Of a stretch of DNA of 64,000 nt, positions 44,303 through 53,017 are shown piece after piece. The stretch lies in NCBI RefSeq assembly GCF_014042355.1, contig NZ_JACEZU010000004.1:310001-374000 (forward strand). The letters run 5' to 3'. The translations under genes were made by a program, and so were the position numbers. The notes under the pieces are model-generated. The model worked only from the letters and a program-made list of their open reading frames with translations, was not told the DNA's origin and searched no databases. The stretch comes from Rugamonas apoptosis (GTDB taxonomy: Bacteria; Pseudomonadota; Gammaproteobacteria; Burkholderiales; Burkholderiaceae_D). The stretch's first letter is position 1, and every line of letters starts with the position of its first letter.

Positions 44303-45030
44303 TTGGCAGCCTCCGGCATGGCCGACTGCAGGCTGAATTCCACGTACGGCGACAAGGCCGGGCCGGCTCCTATCCCTGAGCCCGATCCTGCTCCGGCGCC
44401 GGTTCCCGCTGCGGCGCCTGCTGCAGTGCCCGCGCCACCGGCCGGCGCCGCTTGCGGCCCGGCGCCCGTCACCGGCACGTCAGCTGGACGGGCGATCTGC
44501 AGGCTGGCGAAGGTTCGGCCATGCATTACCTTCTCGCTCGTCAAACGGGCGATGTAATTGGGGATCAGCGTCGGCTGCATGGCCTTGCCTTGCAGGCCGA
44601 TACCATTACCTGCCCCTTCAATGGTCAACCCCGTCAGCCATAAACCGCTGACGTTCTGGCGTGCGAACGCGCGGAAATACTCAGCGTAGCCGGTGCGATC
44701 GCCCACCGCGCCGCTGCGCAGCACGCTTTCCACCTCATGTAGCGATGCGAGACGTGCTTCCGCCTCCGCGATATCGGCGGCGATCACCGGACTCTTGGGA
44801 CGGGGCGCGAACTGGGCCACTGCCTTGGTCAGCATCGTCTCCCGCCCTGCCAGCGCCACCTTGCCAGCACCGGCGTTGCGCTCCAACTGGCCGACCTTGT
44901 AGGAGGCGTACCACGTCAGTGCGACCGTCCCCACCAGGATCAGGGCCAGCGATTCGAGCATGGGCACGGCGCCGAACACCTTCTTCTGTTTCAGGAAAAT
45001 AGGATTGAACAGGTTGATCTGCTGGCTCAC
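44299..45030 (-). CDS. MSHA biogenesis PilN-domain protein (MshI2)
   Basis: A 243-residue PilN-like bitopic protein. It starts MSQQINLFNPIFLKQKK, with the INLF/NP motif that in PilN binds PilM, followed by a membrane segment (about 24-44) and a periplasmic domain (GLWLTGLTIEGAGNGIGLQGKAM). A Gly/Ala/Pro-rich stretch near 195-225 is inserted before the end. It overlaps both neighbours by four bases, so mshI, this gene and mshJ should be made together as a PilM-N-O-like platform. Confidence 0.85.
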   Translation of the reverse strand: MSQQINLFNPIFLKQKKVFGAVPMLESLALILVGTVALTWYASYKVGQLERNAGAGKVALAGRETMLTKAVAQFAPRPKSPVIAADIAEAEARLASLHEVESVLRSGAVGDRTGYAEYFRAFARQNVSGLWLTGLTIEGAGNGIGLQGKAMQPTLIPNYIARLTSEKVMHGRTFASLQIARPADVPVTGAGPQAAPAGGAGTAAGAAAGTGAGAGSGSGIGAGPALSPYVEFSLQSAMPEAAK

Positions 45031-45971
45031 AGCGCCACCTCCTCAACCCGCAACGCCGCGCCCAGCGTGAGGAAAAAACGCTGCTGGTGCGCCACGTCCT
45101 GCAATTCCGGCGTCTTGCCCAGGTCGAATACATCGCCGAGTTCCATGGCCTCGACCGGCATGTACATATTGCCGGCCAGATGTTCGTGCAGCCCTTCCAC
45201 GCCGGTGGGCGCCAGCAACAGTTTCGAGACGCTGACGTAGTTGAACTGCCGGTCGAAGTGATCGAGCGAGCGTTGCAATTCCAGCGTGATCTTGTCGAAA
45301 CAGGCGTGCTGCTTGTCTGTATCCGGTTCCAGCAACTGCGGCAAGGTCACCTCGATCCGGCGCGCCAGGTACAGTTCACCCTTGAAAGTAATGGTCAGCA
45401 AGCCGCCGTCCTCGTGGAACGACAGCATGGCCAGGCCCCGGCCCGGCGGTTCCAGCAAGGCGGAGATATTCCGCTGCGCCATTTCGGGGATATCGATCAC
45501 GGTCAGCGGAATCTTCGCTTCGCTGAACAGTTCCTGGCACGACTGGATCAGGCTGTTGCGCGCGGCCACGGCGAACATGGAATGGCTGCGCGAACCGCCC
45601 GCGCTATCGACGGGAATGTCGAGCACGTCGATGGTGGCGTCGTCGATGTGGAAGTCCAGCATATCCTTGAGGCGCCAGCGCACGGCTGTCTTCAGTTCCT
45701 CGGGCGGCACGTTGGGCGCCTCCACCGTCAGCAACTGGTATTCGCCACCGGCCAGCAAGGTGCCGCAATGCTTGCGGCCGGCCTGCAATTCCTTGCCCAC
45801 CCGTTCCAGCGCTTCGGCCGAGCGGCTCGGCTGGACGGGAAAGAAGGCCGCCATGTCCACCATCGGCTTGCCCTCGCGCGCCCGCTGGACGCTGCCCGCG
45901 CAGATGCCATCGCTGAGGAAAGAGAGCGTCAGCCAGCCATCATTTTTTTTTGCTTTAGAAAAGAAACCCAT
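45027..45971 (-). CDS. mshI: MSHA biogenesis protein MshI (PilM-like)
   Basis: A 314-residue cytoplasmic actin-like protein of the MshI/PilM family; it begins MGFFSKAKKNDGWLTLSF and contains ELKTAVRWRLKDMLDFHIDDATIDVLDIP, typical for this group, without a membrane segment. It opens the second MSHA block (mshI to mshN). The sequence coding residues 7-10 contains a run of nine A on the sense strand. The 131-base gap upstream, after mshP, may hold a promoter. Confidence 0.88.
   Translation of the reverse strand: MGFFSKAKKNDGWLTLSFLSDGICAGSVQRAREGKPMVDMAAFFPVQPSRSAEALERVGKELQAGRKHCGTLLAGGEYQLLTVEAPNVPPEELKTAVRWRLKDMLDFHIDDATIDVLDIPVDSAGGSRSHSMFAVAARNSLIQSCQELFSEAKIPLTVIDIPEMAQRNISALLEPPGRGLAMLSFHEDGGLLTITFKGELYLARRIEVTLPQLLEPDTDKQHACFDKITLELQRSLDHFDRQFNYVSVSKLLLAPTGVEGLHEHLAGNMYMPVEAMELGDVFDLGKTPELQDVAHQQRFFLTLGAALRVEEVAL
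45943..45951 (-). repeat. A9 homopolymer at the start of mshI
   Basis: Nine A on the coding strand near codons 7-10 of mshI. Runs of this length in an otherwise GC-rich gene are open to slippage, which here would put the gene out of frame near its start. Confidence 0.6.
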
Positions 45972-46020
45972 GCCGGCAATCTATTTGTTTGGCAAGCCGC
46001 AATAGGCCGCGCTGCGTTTG

Positions 46021-46026
46021 ATTATA
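46021..46026 (-). promoter_or_regulatory. Candidate -10 element for the mshI-mshN block
   Basis: TATAAT on the minus strand (complement of 46021-46026), 50 bases before the mshI start, in the only sizeable gap of the MSHA locus. No clear -35. A small inverted repeat (6-bp arms, 46051-46056 and 46060-46065) lies just upstream and could be an operator. Confidence 0.35.
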
Positions 46027-46102
46027 TTCAAGTCACATGCAAAAAATGAGGGAATGTTGCATTCCACCCCCAAAAACATCAGCTTTTTCATATACCTGCT
46101 CA

Positions 46103-46585
46103 TTAAAGCTGCGCCTCCACCACGCGTTGTGCGTACTCAGGCCCCTTGCTCGCGTTGGGGCAACCGCTGGGGCCCGGCTGGTTGCAGGCCGTGGCCCGGA
46201 TCCAGAAGTGCTCCGTGCCTCCCGCCAGGCCCGCATTCGCGCCGCAGGTAATCGTGACGCTGAAGGCCGACAAGGTGGTGTTGGCGGGCAAGAGGAATGT
46301 TTGGCCGGACCCGGCCGCCTTGGGGCAGCCGAGGCTGGCCGAAGGCCCCGCGCCCGCGCCACTGCGCAAGGCCCGCCACAGCGCCCACTCCAGCCCGGTC
46401 CGCGCCGCCTGGTAGGCGCGCGCGCCCTGCTGGTCCTGCGTCGCGCTGGCTTGCTGCGAGGTCACCACGGATACGATGGCCACTCCCAGCCCGGCCAGCG
46501 CCACCAACAGGAAAATGGCGGTGACGATGCCGATACCGGCCGCCCGCCGCATGGCCCGGATACGTTGAAAATGCAGATGAGTCAT
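46103..46585 (-). CDS. mshP: MSHA biogenesis protein MshP (PilX-like minor pilin)
   Basis: A 160-residue protein with a hydrophobic N-terminal helix after a Gly (AAGIGIVTAIFLLVALAGLG), like PilX/MshP minor pilins, and without the usual Glu at +5. The middle has QQGARAYQAARTGLEWALWRA, typical of MshP, and the C-terminal domain has three or four Cys. The start at 46585 overlaps the mshO stop by four bases. No mshQ follows; the next gene is mshI. Confidence 0.85.
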   Translation of the reverse strand: MTHLHFQRIRAMRRAAGIGIVTAIFLLVALAGLGVAIVSVVTSQQASATQDQQGARAYQAARTGLEWALWRALRSGAGAGPSASLGCPKAAGSGQTFLLPANTTLSAFSVTITCGANAGLAGGTEHFWIRATACNQPGPSGCPNASKGPEYAQRVVEAQL

Positions 46586-47466
46586 GGCGTGTTCTCCACG
46601 GCGGCCTGGTGCGCCAGCGTGACCGTTTCCGTGTTGTTGGCGTTGCCTACGATCAAGGTGATACCCACCAGGCCGCTGTGCACGTTCTGCAACTCGGTGT
46701 ACGAAAAATTGCAACCCGCTACATTGCTGGCCAGGATCGCGTGCTGGATGGTTTGCCCCGGCGGGTTGGCCATCGCCGCAGGGTCGGTCTGGCTGGCGTT
46801 AAATTGGTAATTCCAGTAGCGCGTCAGTTCCATGCGACCAGTGGCCGCCGGCGCGCAGCGGAACGTGACCGGTTGCATGGCCACGCTGAAGCGCTGGGTG
46901 GGCGAGGTGTTCGGAATGCCGTTGACTGGCACGGCGAATGGATTAGTCTCCAGCGTCACCACATTCCCCAGCGGCGCGGACGCCACCTTTGCCCGGTTGC
47001 CGCCCGCGTAAGCATCGGCCGTGATGTAGTCCGGACCCAGGTTGTAGACCACGATATAGTCGCCGCTCACGATGTTGTACGGGAAGGCAGGCATCTCGCC
47101 AACCACGGTAAATGTCTTGTTGGTCGAATTCTGGAAATCCAGCACCGGCACGCCCGCGTTATCATCCGCGGAAAGATAAGTGCCCGCAGCCTTGGTCGGA
47201 ATGAATTCCAACAGCACTACGCTCCCCGAAATCAGCACGCGCACGCTGTTGGGCAAGGCGCTGTGCAGTTCGCGCGTGATGCGGCGCAGGGCCAGGTCAG
47301 CCACGTCGCTCATTTCCGCCCGGCCCGCCGCGTCCACATAATTCTGCACGGGACGCCGGATGAACAGCACCATGATGCCGGCCAGGATGCTCGTGATAAC
47401 CATCACGACGATCATTTCGATCAGCGTGAAGCCGCGCGCGGACGATGAATGGATGCGGGTGGCCAT
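46582..47466 (-). CDS. mshO: MSHA minor prepilin MshO
   Basis: A 294-residue prepilin-like protein with a class III-type processing site (ARG-FTLIEMIVVMVITSILAG, Glu at +5), then a coiled helix (AEMSDVADLALRRITRELHSALPNSVRV) characteristic of MshO/PilW-like minor pilins. Two bases after the mshD stop. It should form part of the pilus tip/initiation complex with MshC, MshD and MshP. Confidence 0.9.
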   Translation of the reverse strand: MATRIHSSSARGFTLIEMIVVMVITSILAGIMVLFIRRPVQNYVDAAGRAEMSDVADLALRRITRELHSALPNSVRVLISGSVVLLEFIPTKAAGTYLSADDNAGVPVLDFQNSTNKTFTVVGEMPAFPYNIVSGDYIVVYNLGPDYITADAYAGGNRAKVASAPLGNVVTLETNPFAVPVNGIPNTSPTQRFSVAMQPVTFRCAPAATGRMELTRYWNYQFNASQTDPAAMANPPGQTIQHAILASNVAGCNFSYTELQNVHSGLVGITLIVGNANNTETVTLAHQAAVENTP

Positions 47467-47468
47467 CG

Positions 47469-48107
47469 TCAGTCCGCCGTCCTGGGTGCATAGCGCGTAC
47501 GGTAGCCATCGAGCGTGACGTCGTTACCGTTGCCGTAATCGACCTTGATGGTGATGCGCAGCGCCTCCATGTTGACCGGGGTCGTACCGCCCGTCACCGT
47601 CATGCCAGCCGGGCCCAGCGTGGCCGGTTCCATGCTCACCGTCGCCGTGAAACCGGTCAACGGTGGCTGGCCGCCCATGGGCTGGTCAGCCGCGTCTACC
47701 AGTTGGTTGCCGGCGGCGTTGAGGAACGATTCTTGGGCCATGCCGTACGTGGTCACGTAATCATTCACGTTATTGTAGGGGCGCTTCTCGCCATTCTCCG
47801 GGCCGAAGTTCTCCACGGTGGCATCGCACTTGGTGGTGTCACCGGACGCGCCTGTGGCGGCGCTGGTGGCGGTGGCGGCGTTGATATCAGACGGATCGCA
47901 GAACGTGAACCGGGCTTGCTGCACTTCCTCCATCAACGCCTCGGCCAGCAGCAGCGCCTGCTTGCGCCGGACCGGTTCAGCGCTCGCCTTGGTGGAGATG
48001 TTCAGTAATTGCAGCACGGTCACGGCGGCCACGCCCATGATGACCATGAACATCACCAGTTCGATCAGACTCAGGCCGCGCTGGCGTCTTTGCGGGCTAG
48101 TGAACAT
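47469..48107 (-). CDS. mshD: MSHA minor prepilin MshD
   Basis: A 212-residue prepilin with leader ending QRG and mature start LSLIELVMFMVIMG (Glu at +5), then VRRKQALLLAEALMEEVQQARFTFCD, a helix typical of MshD/PilV-type minor pilins. The C-terminal domain is Thr/Ala-rich. The ATG at 48107 lies 11 bases inside the mshC 3' end and gives a 12-residue leader; a longer upstream frame was rejected. Confidence 0.9.
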   Translation of the reverse strand: MFTSPQRRQRGLSLIELVMFMVIMGVAAVTVLQLLNISTKASAEPVRRKQALLLAEALMEEVQQARFTFCDPSDINAATATSAATGASGDTTKCDATVENFGPENGEKRPYNNVNDYVTTYGMAQESFLNAAGNQLVDAADQPMGGQPPLTGFTATVSMEPATLGPAGMTVTGGTTPVNMEALRITIKVDYGNGNDVTLDGYRTRYAPRTAD

Positions 48108-48714
48108 AGCCCGTTTCCGCTTCCACGGTGACGACGACGGCGGTGCCATTGCCGGTGACGGTAATGGTCAGCGGCGTGGTGAAGGTGGAAGCGGAGCCCA
48201 ACGGATTGGCAATATCGGCCGCGTTGTAGGGACGGCCCATGGCGTCGAAGAAGAACATGCCGCCCGCACCCACTTCGGTGACGCGGCTGGCGGTGACGGT
48301 GAGGCTGTCCGGTTTGCCTTCGCACATCCAGGTGGACACGTAGCTGCCCCCGATCTGGCACTGGGCCTTGGTGTAGGACGAGCCGCTGTTGTTACCCGCT
48401 GGTGCCGTGACTGCATCGCTGGCCGCGCAAGCCGATTGCACACACAGCGCGAAGAGGTTGCCGGTGGCGCTGACATACACGGGACGGTTCTGCGCTATGG
48501 CCAGTTTTTGGCCATAGCGGATGATAGCTTTGGTCTGATCCGCATACTCGCGCGCCTGAATGGGGCCGTTATCGAAAAAACGGGTAATGGCGACGGCGCC
48601 CAACACGCCCATCACCACCAGCACGGTGATCAGTTCAACAATCGTGAACCCGGCCGCAGCCCGGCGCCGTCCGGCGCTGGCGCCAGTCCAGAACCGGATG
48701 GGAGCGGACAACAC
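48097..48714 (-). CDS. mshC: MSHA minor prepilin MshC
   Basis: A 205-residue GspH/MshC-like prepilin. The leader is longer than usual (21 residues, Arg/Ala-rich) and ends AAG, with mature start FTIVELITVLVVMGVLG. The REYADQTKAIIRYGQKLAIAQNRPVYV helix-strand is typical. The only plausible start is a GTG at 48714 (with a TTG next to it); no ribosome-binding site is evident, so translation may depend on coupling to mshA, 27 bases upstream. Confidence 0.85.
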   Translation of the reverse strand: MLSAPIRFWTGASAGRRRAAAGFTIVELITVLVVMGVLGAVAITRFFDNGPIQAREYADQTKAIIRYGQKLAIAQNRPVYVSATGNLFALCVQSACAASDAVTAPAGNNSGSSYTKAQCQIGGSYVSTWMCEGKPDSLTVTASRVTEVGAGGMFFFDAMGRPYNAADIANPLGSASTFTTPLTITVTGNGTAVVVTVEAETGYVH

Positions 48715-48741
48715 AGTTAACAGCAGGATGCTGGCTGGATA

Positions 48742-49272
48742 TTATTGGCAACCGGAGTCGTCCTTAACTATTGCGGCTGGTGTGGTCGCATTCGTCGCCT
48801 GCCTATACGAAACATAGCAAGTCACCGCCGCCGTCGTACCGGAAACACCCTTAGGAATAACAACAAAGCCGTTAGCCGGAATAAGTGGCAAAAAGCCGGC
48901 GGCGGGAACGTCGCTCGCGGTGGTGTTGTCCTGCATCAAGTAATCGGCGCTCGTCAGGCCAGCGGCGGCGGCCGTGGTCGCGTTCTTGCCCTCTGGATAG
49001 TTGAAGACGATATTCATCGTAATATTTTCGTTAGTAATCGTCCCATTAGACGGGTGGAGCAAGGACTGGCCATGCACCATCGCCACTTCCGTCGCCAGCG
49101 CACCTTGGGCCGCAGCCAGCGCCGCCTTACGGGCATCGCTGCCCAGGTTGGCAAACTTAGGCAAGGCCGTCGCCGCCAAAATACCCAGAATCACAATCAC
49201 GACGATCAACTCGATCAGGGTGAAACCGGCCTGCGCGGACGAACGGACGGTGTGCATTGCTTGCTTGTTCAT
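48742..49272 (-). CDS. mshA: MSHA major pilin MshA
   Basis: A 176-residue type IVa pilin, the likely pilus subunit. The leader MNKQAMHTVRSSAQAG precedes FTLIELIVVIVILGILAATALPKFANLG, with Glu at +5; the C-terminal loop is closed by cysteines in VTCYVSYRQ and DDSGC. This pattern is that of MshA/MshB. Only one such gene is present, where Vibrio has mshB and mshA. A good GGAGAA ribosome-binding site lies seven bases before the ATG. Its own promoter may lie in the 70-base gap behind mshF. Confidence 0.9.
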   Translation of the reverse strand: MNKQAMHTVRSSAQAGFTLIELIVVIVILGILAATALPKFANLGSDARKAALAAAQGALATEVAMVHGQSLLHPSNGTITNENITMNIVFNYPEGKNATTAAAAGLTSADYLMQDNTTASDVPAAGFLPLIPANGFVVIPKGVSGTTAAVTCYVSYRQATNATTPAAIVKDDSGCQ

Positions 49273-49342
49273 TGAATTCTCCAAATCGCCTTACAAATCA
49301 GAATTTCACAAGGGACAGTTCGCGGCAAAGGGTTGGGCGGCG

Positions 49343-49870
49343 TTAGTCATTCACTTGCTCAAAGGTCACACCTGCGGTTTCAGATGTTCCTGGCGGCTTG
49401 GCGACACTTATGGGCAAGCGAAATAATTTTACCTTGAATTTCAACAGTTTCGCGGAAGCATTTCCAAAAGTTTCGCGCTTATTTAACAAATAGATCAAGG
49501 TCTTGTCATACCGGTCGAAGTACCAGTTGCCAACCGGCAATTCGGCGTTATCAGGAGAGTAATACTCGCCCAGATAATTGGCCGGCTTGCGGTCCAACAA
49601 CGCTATCGGATTCTGCTCCGACAGCAACGCCAAATCAACACTGCGGCCCGGCAACTGCGCCTGCGTCACCTTCACATCGAGCGCCGTGCGGATATTGGCC
49701 GCCACCTGCTGCACGGCCACCAGTTCCGCCTGTTCCTGATAAAACGCCACCCGCTCCAGCAGCACGCCGGCCAGAATCGCCAAAATAGCCGCCGCCACGG
49801 CGAACTCGAAACGGCTGACGCCGCGCTGCCGCCACCGTTGCCAGCGCCCCACAGGCGGCCGCGTCTTCAT
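49343..49870 (-). CDS. mshF: MSHA biogenesis protein MshF (pilin-like)
   Basis: A 175-residue protein with an unusual prepilin-like N-terminus: basic leader to QRG-VSRFEFAVAAAILAILAG, where the Gly at -1 and Glu at +5 are kept but FTLI is replaced by VSRF. After the helix (QAELVAVQQVAANIRTALDVKV) comes NYLGEYYSPDNAELPVGNWYFDRYDKTLIYLLN (quoted in part: PVGNWYFDR), typical of MshF. Overlaps the mshG stop by four bases. Confidence 0.85.
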   Translation of the reverse strand: MKTRPPVGRWQRWRQRGVSRFEFAVAAAILAILAGVLLERVAFYQEQAELVAVQQVAANIRTALDVKVTQAQLPGRSVDLALLSEQNPIALLDRKPANYLGEYYSPDNAELPVGNWYFDRYDKTLIYLLNKRETFGNASAKLLKFKVKLFRLPISVAKPPGTSETAGVTFEQVND

Positions 49871-51102
49871 TTATGCAAGGCCACTTTGCCCAGATCCCAG
49901 ATCGGCAAGAAGATGCCCAGTGCCAGCACCAGCACCAACGCGCCCAGGAAGGTGATCAGTATCGGCTCGATCTGGGCCGACAGCGTCTTCAATTCATAAT
50001 CGACTTCGCGCTCGTACATCTGGGCGATCTCGTCCATGAGATCGTCCAGCGATCCCGTTTCCTCGCCCACCGCGATCATCTGCAGCACCACCGGCGTGAA
50101 CACACCGGCCGCCGCCGCCGTGCGCAGGATGCTGTCGCCCCGCTCCACGCCGTCGCGCATCTGCTCCACGCGCGCGGCCAGGTAAGCGTTGTCCACCGTC
50201 TGCGCGACCACCGTCAAGCCCTGCACGATGGGCACGCCGCTGCGGGCCGACAGCGCGAAACTGCGGGCGAAGCGGGCCATGGTGCCCTTGAGGATGATCT
50301 TGCCCGCCACCGGCACCTTCAGCTTGATCTTATCCCAGCGGTAGCGCCCCTTGGCCGTGGCAATCCAGGCCCGGAAACCCAAAACGGCGGCCACCACCAG
50401 CGCCACCAGCAGCGGCCAGAAATGGACGGTGAAGTTGGAACTGGCGATCAAAATGCGCGTCATCAGCGGCAATTCGGCGTGGAACGACTCGAACACCTTG
50501 GTGAAGGCGGGGATGACGAAGATGTTCACGATCACCATGGCCGCCACCATGGCCACCACCACAAAGGTGGGATAGCGCATGGCCGTCTTGACCCGCTCGC
50601 GCATGTCGCGGTCGAATTCCATGTGGTCGAACAAGCGCAGGAACACTTCCTCCAGCCGGCCCGTCATCTCCCCTACCCGCACCATGGACAGGTAAAACGG
50701 CGTGAACACGGTGGGATGGCGGCGCATGGCGGCCGACAGCTCGCGGCCCGAATCGAGCGATTCGCGCATATCCTTGATCACCCGCCCGAACGCCTTGCTG
50801 ACGGCCGATTCCTGCAAGCCGGCCAGCCCGCGCATGATGGGCACGCCGGCCTTGAGCAAGGTATACAACTGGCGGCTGAACAACTGCACGTCCATCGACG
50901 TCACCTTCTTCTCCAGCAGCTTGACCCACCACGCGTCGCCGTTGCCGGCGGCCGTGGCGGCGCGCTTGGTGACGCTGATGTCGATCGGCGTCACGCCCGT
51001 ATTGAAGAGCTGGTCGGCGACGGCGCCGCTGTCGGCCCCTTCCAGCACGCCCTGCATCAGCTCGCCGCGCGCGTTGCGGCCCTTATAAGCGTAGAGCGGC
51101 AC
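49867..51102 (-). CDS. mshG: MSHA inner-membrane platform protein MshG (GspF/PilC family)
   Basis: A 411-residue GspF-family platform protein with two T2SSF domains (about 70-195 and 275-400) and three membrane segments (about 170-195, 220-240, 375-400). The GTG start at 51102 gives the family N-terminus MPLYAYKGRNARGELMQG and lies one base after the mshE stop, with GAGGA six bases before it; the longer frame upstream lies inside mshE. It works with the ATPase MshE to extract and add pilin. Confidence 0.94.
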   Translation of the reverse strand: MPLYAYKGRNARGELMQGVLEGADSGAVADQLFNTGVTPIDISVTKRAATAAGNGDAWWVKLLEKKVTSMDVQLFSRQLYTLLKAGVPIMRGLAGLQESAVSKAFGRVIKDMRESLDSGRELSAAMRRHPTVFTPFYLSMVRVGEMTGRLEEVFLRLFDHMEFDRDMRERVKTAMRYPTFVVVAMVAAMVIVNIFVIPAFTKVFESFHAELPLMTRILIASSNFTVHFWPLLVALVVAAVLGFRAWIATAKGRYRWDKIKLKVPVAGKIILKGTMARFARSFALSARSGVPIVQGLTVVAQTVDNAYLAARVEQMRDGVERGDSILRTAAAAGVFTPVVLQMIAVGEETGSLDDLMDEIAQMYEREVDYELKTLSAQIEPILITFLGALVLVLALGIFLPIWDLGKVALHK

Positions 51103-51103
51103 G

Positions 51104-52807
51104 TCAATCCTCGAACTGGTTGCTGATACGCATGGCTTCGGCCACCGTCGTGCGGCCCTGCACCACCAGCTGCACGGCATGGCGGCGCAGGGTGTTGCCG
51201 GCCATCTGGGCGGCGGCGGCCTTCATGAAAGCGTTGGCGTCGTGATGATTGGCCGCATCCACCACGGCGCTGGTCATTTCCAGCAACTCGTAGACGCCGG
51301 TCCGCCCCCGGTAGCCCATGCCGTTGCAGTGCGAGCAACCCTTGCCGTGGAAATAGTGGCCGGCGCCGGTCTGGTCGCCCAGCTCCAGCCGCAGCCATTC
51401 CGTTTCCGTGGGGCTGGGCTGATACGGCGTGGTGCAGCTTTCGCAGATCACCCGCACCAGACGCTGGGCCAGCACGGCCTGCAGCGAACTGCCGACCATG
51501 TAGCGCGGCACACCCATGTCCATCAGGCGCAGCGGCGTGCCCAGCGCATCATTGGTGTGCAGCGTGGACAGCACCAGGTGGCCCGTCATGGCGGCCCGCA
51601 GGCCGATCTGGGCCGTTTCCTGGTCGCGCATCTCGCCCACCAGCACAATGTCCGGGTCCTGGCGCAGGGCCGAGCGCAGCACGCGCGCGAAGTCGAGGTC
51701 GATCTTGTCGTTGACCTGCACCTGGTTGATGCCGCGCAGCCGGTATTCGATCGGGTCTTCCACCGTGATCAGCTTCTTTTCCACGGAATTGAGCTCGGCC
51801 AGCGCGCAGTACAAGGTGGTGGTCTTGCCGCTACCGGTCGGGCCCGTCACCAGCACCAGCCCGTTGGGACGCTGGATGATGGCGCGGAATTTGTCCAGGA
51901 TGGGCTTGGGCATGCCGATCGCGTCCAGCCGCAAGGTGGTGCTGCCCTGGTTCAGCAGACGCATCACCACCGATTCGCCATACTGGGTGGGCATGGTGGA
52001 GATACGCACGTCGATGCGCTGCTGCTTGACGCGCACGGCGAAACGGCCATCCTGCGGCAGCCGCTTCTCGGAAATGTCCAGGTCGGACATCAGTTTCAAC
52101 CGCAGCGCCAGCGAGGCGGCGATCTTGATGTCGGCTTCCGTCTGCAAATGCAGCACGCCGTCGATGCGGAAGCGGATCTGCAGCCGCCCCTCCTGCGGTT
52201 CGATGTGGATGTCGGATGCGCCCACCTGGGCCGCATCGTCGAACACCGATTGCAGCAGCTTGACGATGGGCGCTTCTTCCAGGTTCGGGTTGACGGCCAG
52301 CGCGCCGAAGTCGACCGACACGTCGCCCAGATCCTGTTCCAGCTCGCGCGCCAGGTCGGTGATGTCGTCCGTCCGGCGGTAAATGCGGTCGATCGCGCCC
52401 AGCACTTCCGTCTCGTTGACCACGGCCAGTTGCACCGTCTTCTTGAGGATGCGGGAAATCTCGTCGTAGGCGAACAGGTCGGTCGGGTCCGACATGCCCA
52501 CCAGCAGCGCCGTGCCGCGATCCTCCAGCGCCAGCGCGCGGAAGCGGCGGGCCTGGGTTTCCGGCAGCAGCCGCACCACGTCGGGATTGATGTTGTAGAA
52601 CTTCAGGTTCAAATAGGGAATGTCGAGCTGACGGGCCAGCGCACCGGCGATCTGCTCCTCGGTCACATAGCCGCTCTCGATGAACAGCCGGCCCAGCTTG
52701 CGCCCGCTGCGTTTCTGTTCCGCCAGGGCCAGCCCCAACTGTTCCTCGGACAGCAGCTTTTGCTGCACCAGGATTTCTCCCAGACGGACTTTTTCCGGCC
52801 TTGCCAT
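51104..52807 (-). CDS. mshE: MSHA assembly ATPase MshE with c-di-GMP-binding-type MshEN domain
   Basis: A 567-residue GspE/PilB ATPase. The N-terminal MshEN domain carries two 24-residue motifs (8-31 starting RLGEILVQ; 37-60 starting KLGRLFIESG), the type that binds cyclic-di-GMP in Vibrio MshE. ATPase: Walker A GPTGSGKTTTLY near 319, Asp and Walker B LVGEMRDQETA, and a four-Cys zinc motif (CESC and CSHC). The start at 52807 has AAGGAGAG upstream. First gene of the MSHA locus. Confidence 0.95.
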   Translation of the reverse strand: MARPEKVRLGEILVQQKLLSEEQLGLALAEQKRSGRKLGRLFIESGYVTEEQIAGALARQLDIPYLNLKFYNINPDVVRLLPETQARRFRALALEDRGTALLVGMSDPTDLFAYDEISRILKKTVQLAVVNETEVLGAIDRIYRRTDDITDLARELEQDLGDVSVDFGALAVNPNLEEAPIVKLLQSVFDDAAQVGASDIHIEPQEGRLQIRFRIDGVLHLQTEADIKIAASLALRLKLMSDLDISEKRLPQDGRFAVRVKQQRIDVRISTMPTQYGESVVMRLLNQGSTTLRLDAIGMPKPILDKFRAIIQRPNGLVLVTGPTGSGKTTTLYCALAELNSVEKKLITVEDPIEYRLRGINQVQVNDKIDLDFARVLRSALRQDPDIVLVGEMRDQETAQIGLRAAMTGHLVLSTLHTNDALGTPLRLMDMGVPRYMVGSSLQAVLAQRLVRVICESCTTPYQPSPTETEWLRLELGDQTGAGHYFHGKGCSHCNGMGYRGRTGVYELLEMTSAVVDAANHHDANAFMKAAAAQMAGNTLRRHAVQLVVQGRTTVAEAMRISNQFED

Positions 52808-53017
52808 GTACTCTCCTTCAGATCGATCACACCCCAGTGCGTGTTGCGGCCATTCTAGTCCAGAAAATTGTCCTTGCCAGCAATCTATTCCACGGAAAAT
52901 CATGAACGTCGCCATTAAACCGCTTCATAGGGGAATTTCGCGTTTTCACTAGCAAAATCCCCGGGGAATGCGCTACAGTGTGGGTCGCTCACCACTCGCG
53001 CGCTCAGACCGCTACTC
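52808..53017. other. 210-base divergent control region between the two pilus clusters
   Basis: Separates mshE (minus) from the ABC ATPase gene (plus) and should hold both promoters. It contains a 10-base perfect palindrome (52958-52967, TCCCCGGGGA) 51 bases before the ABC gene, and TACAGT at 52974-52979, which could be a -10 but has no good -35. No gene is visible in it. Confidence 0.45.
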
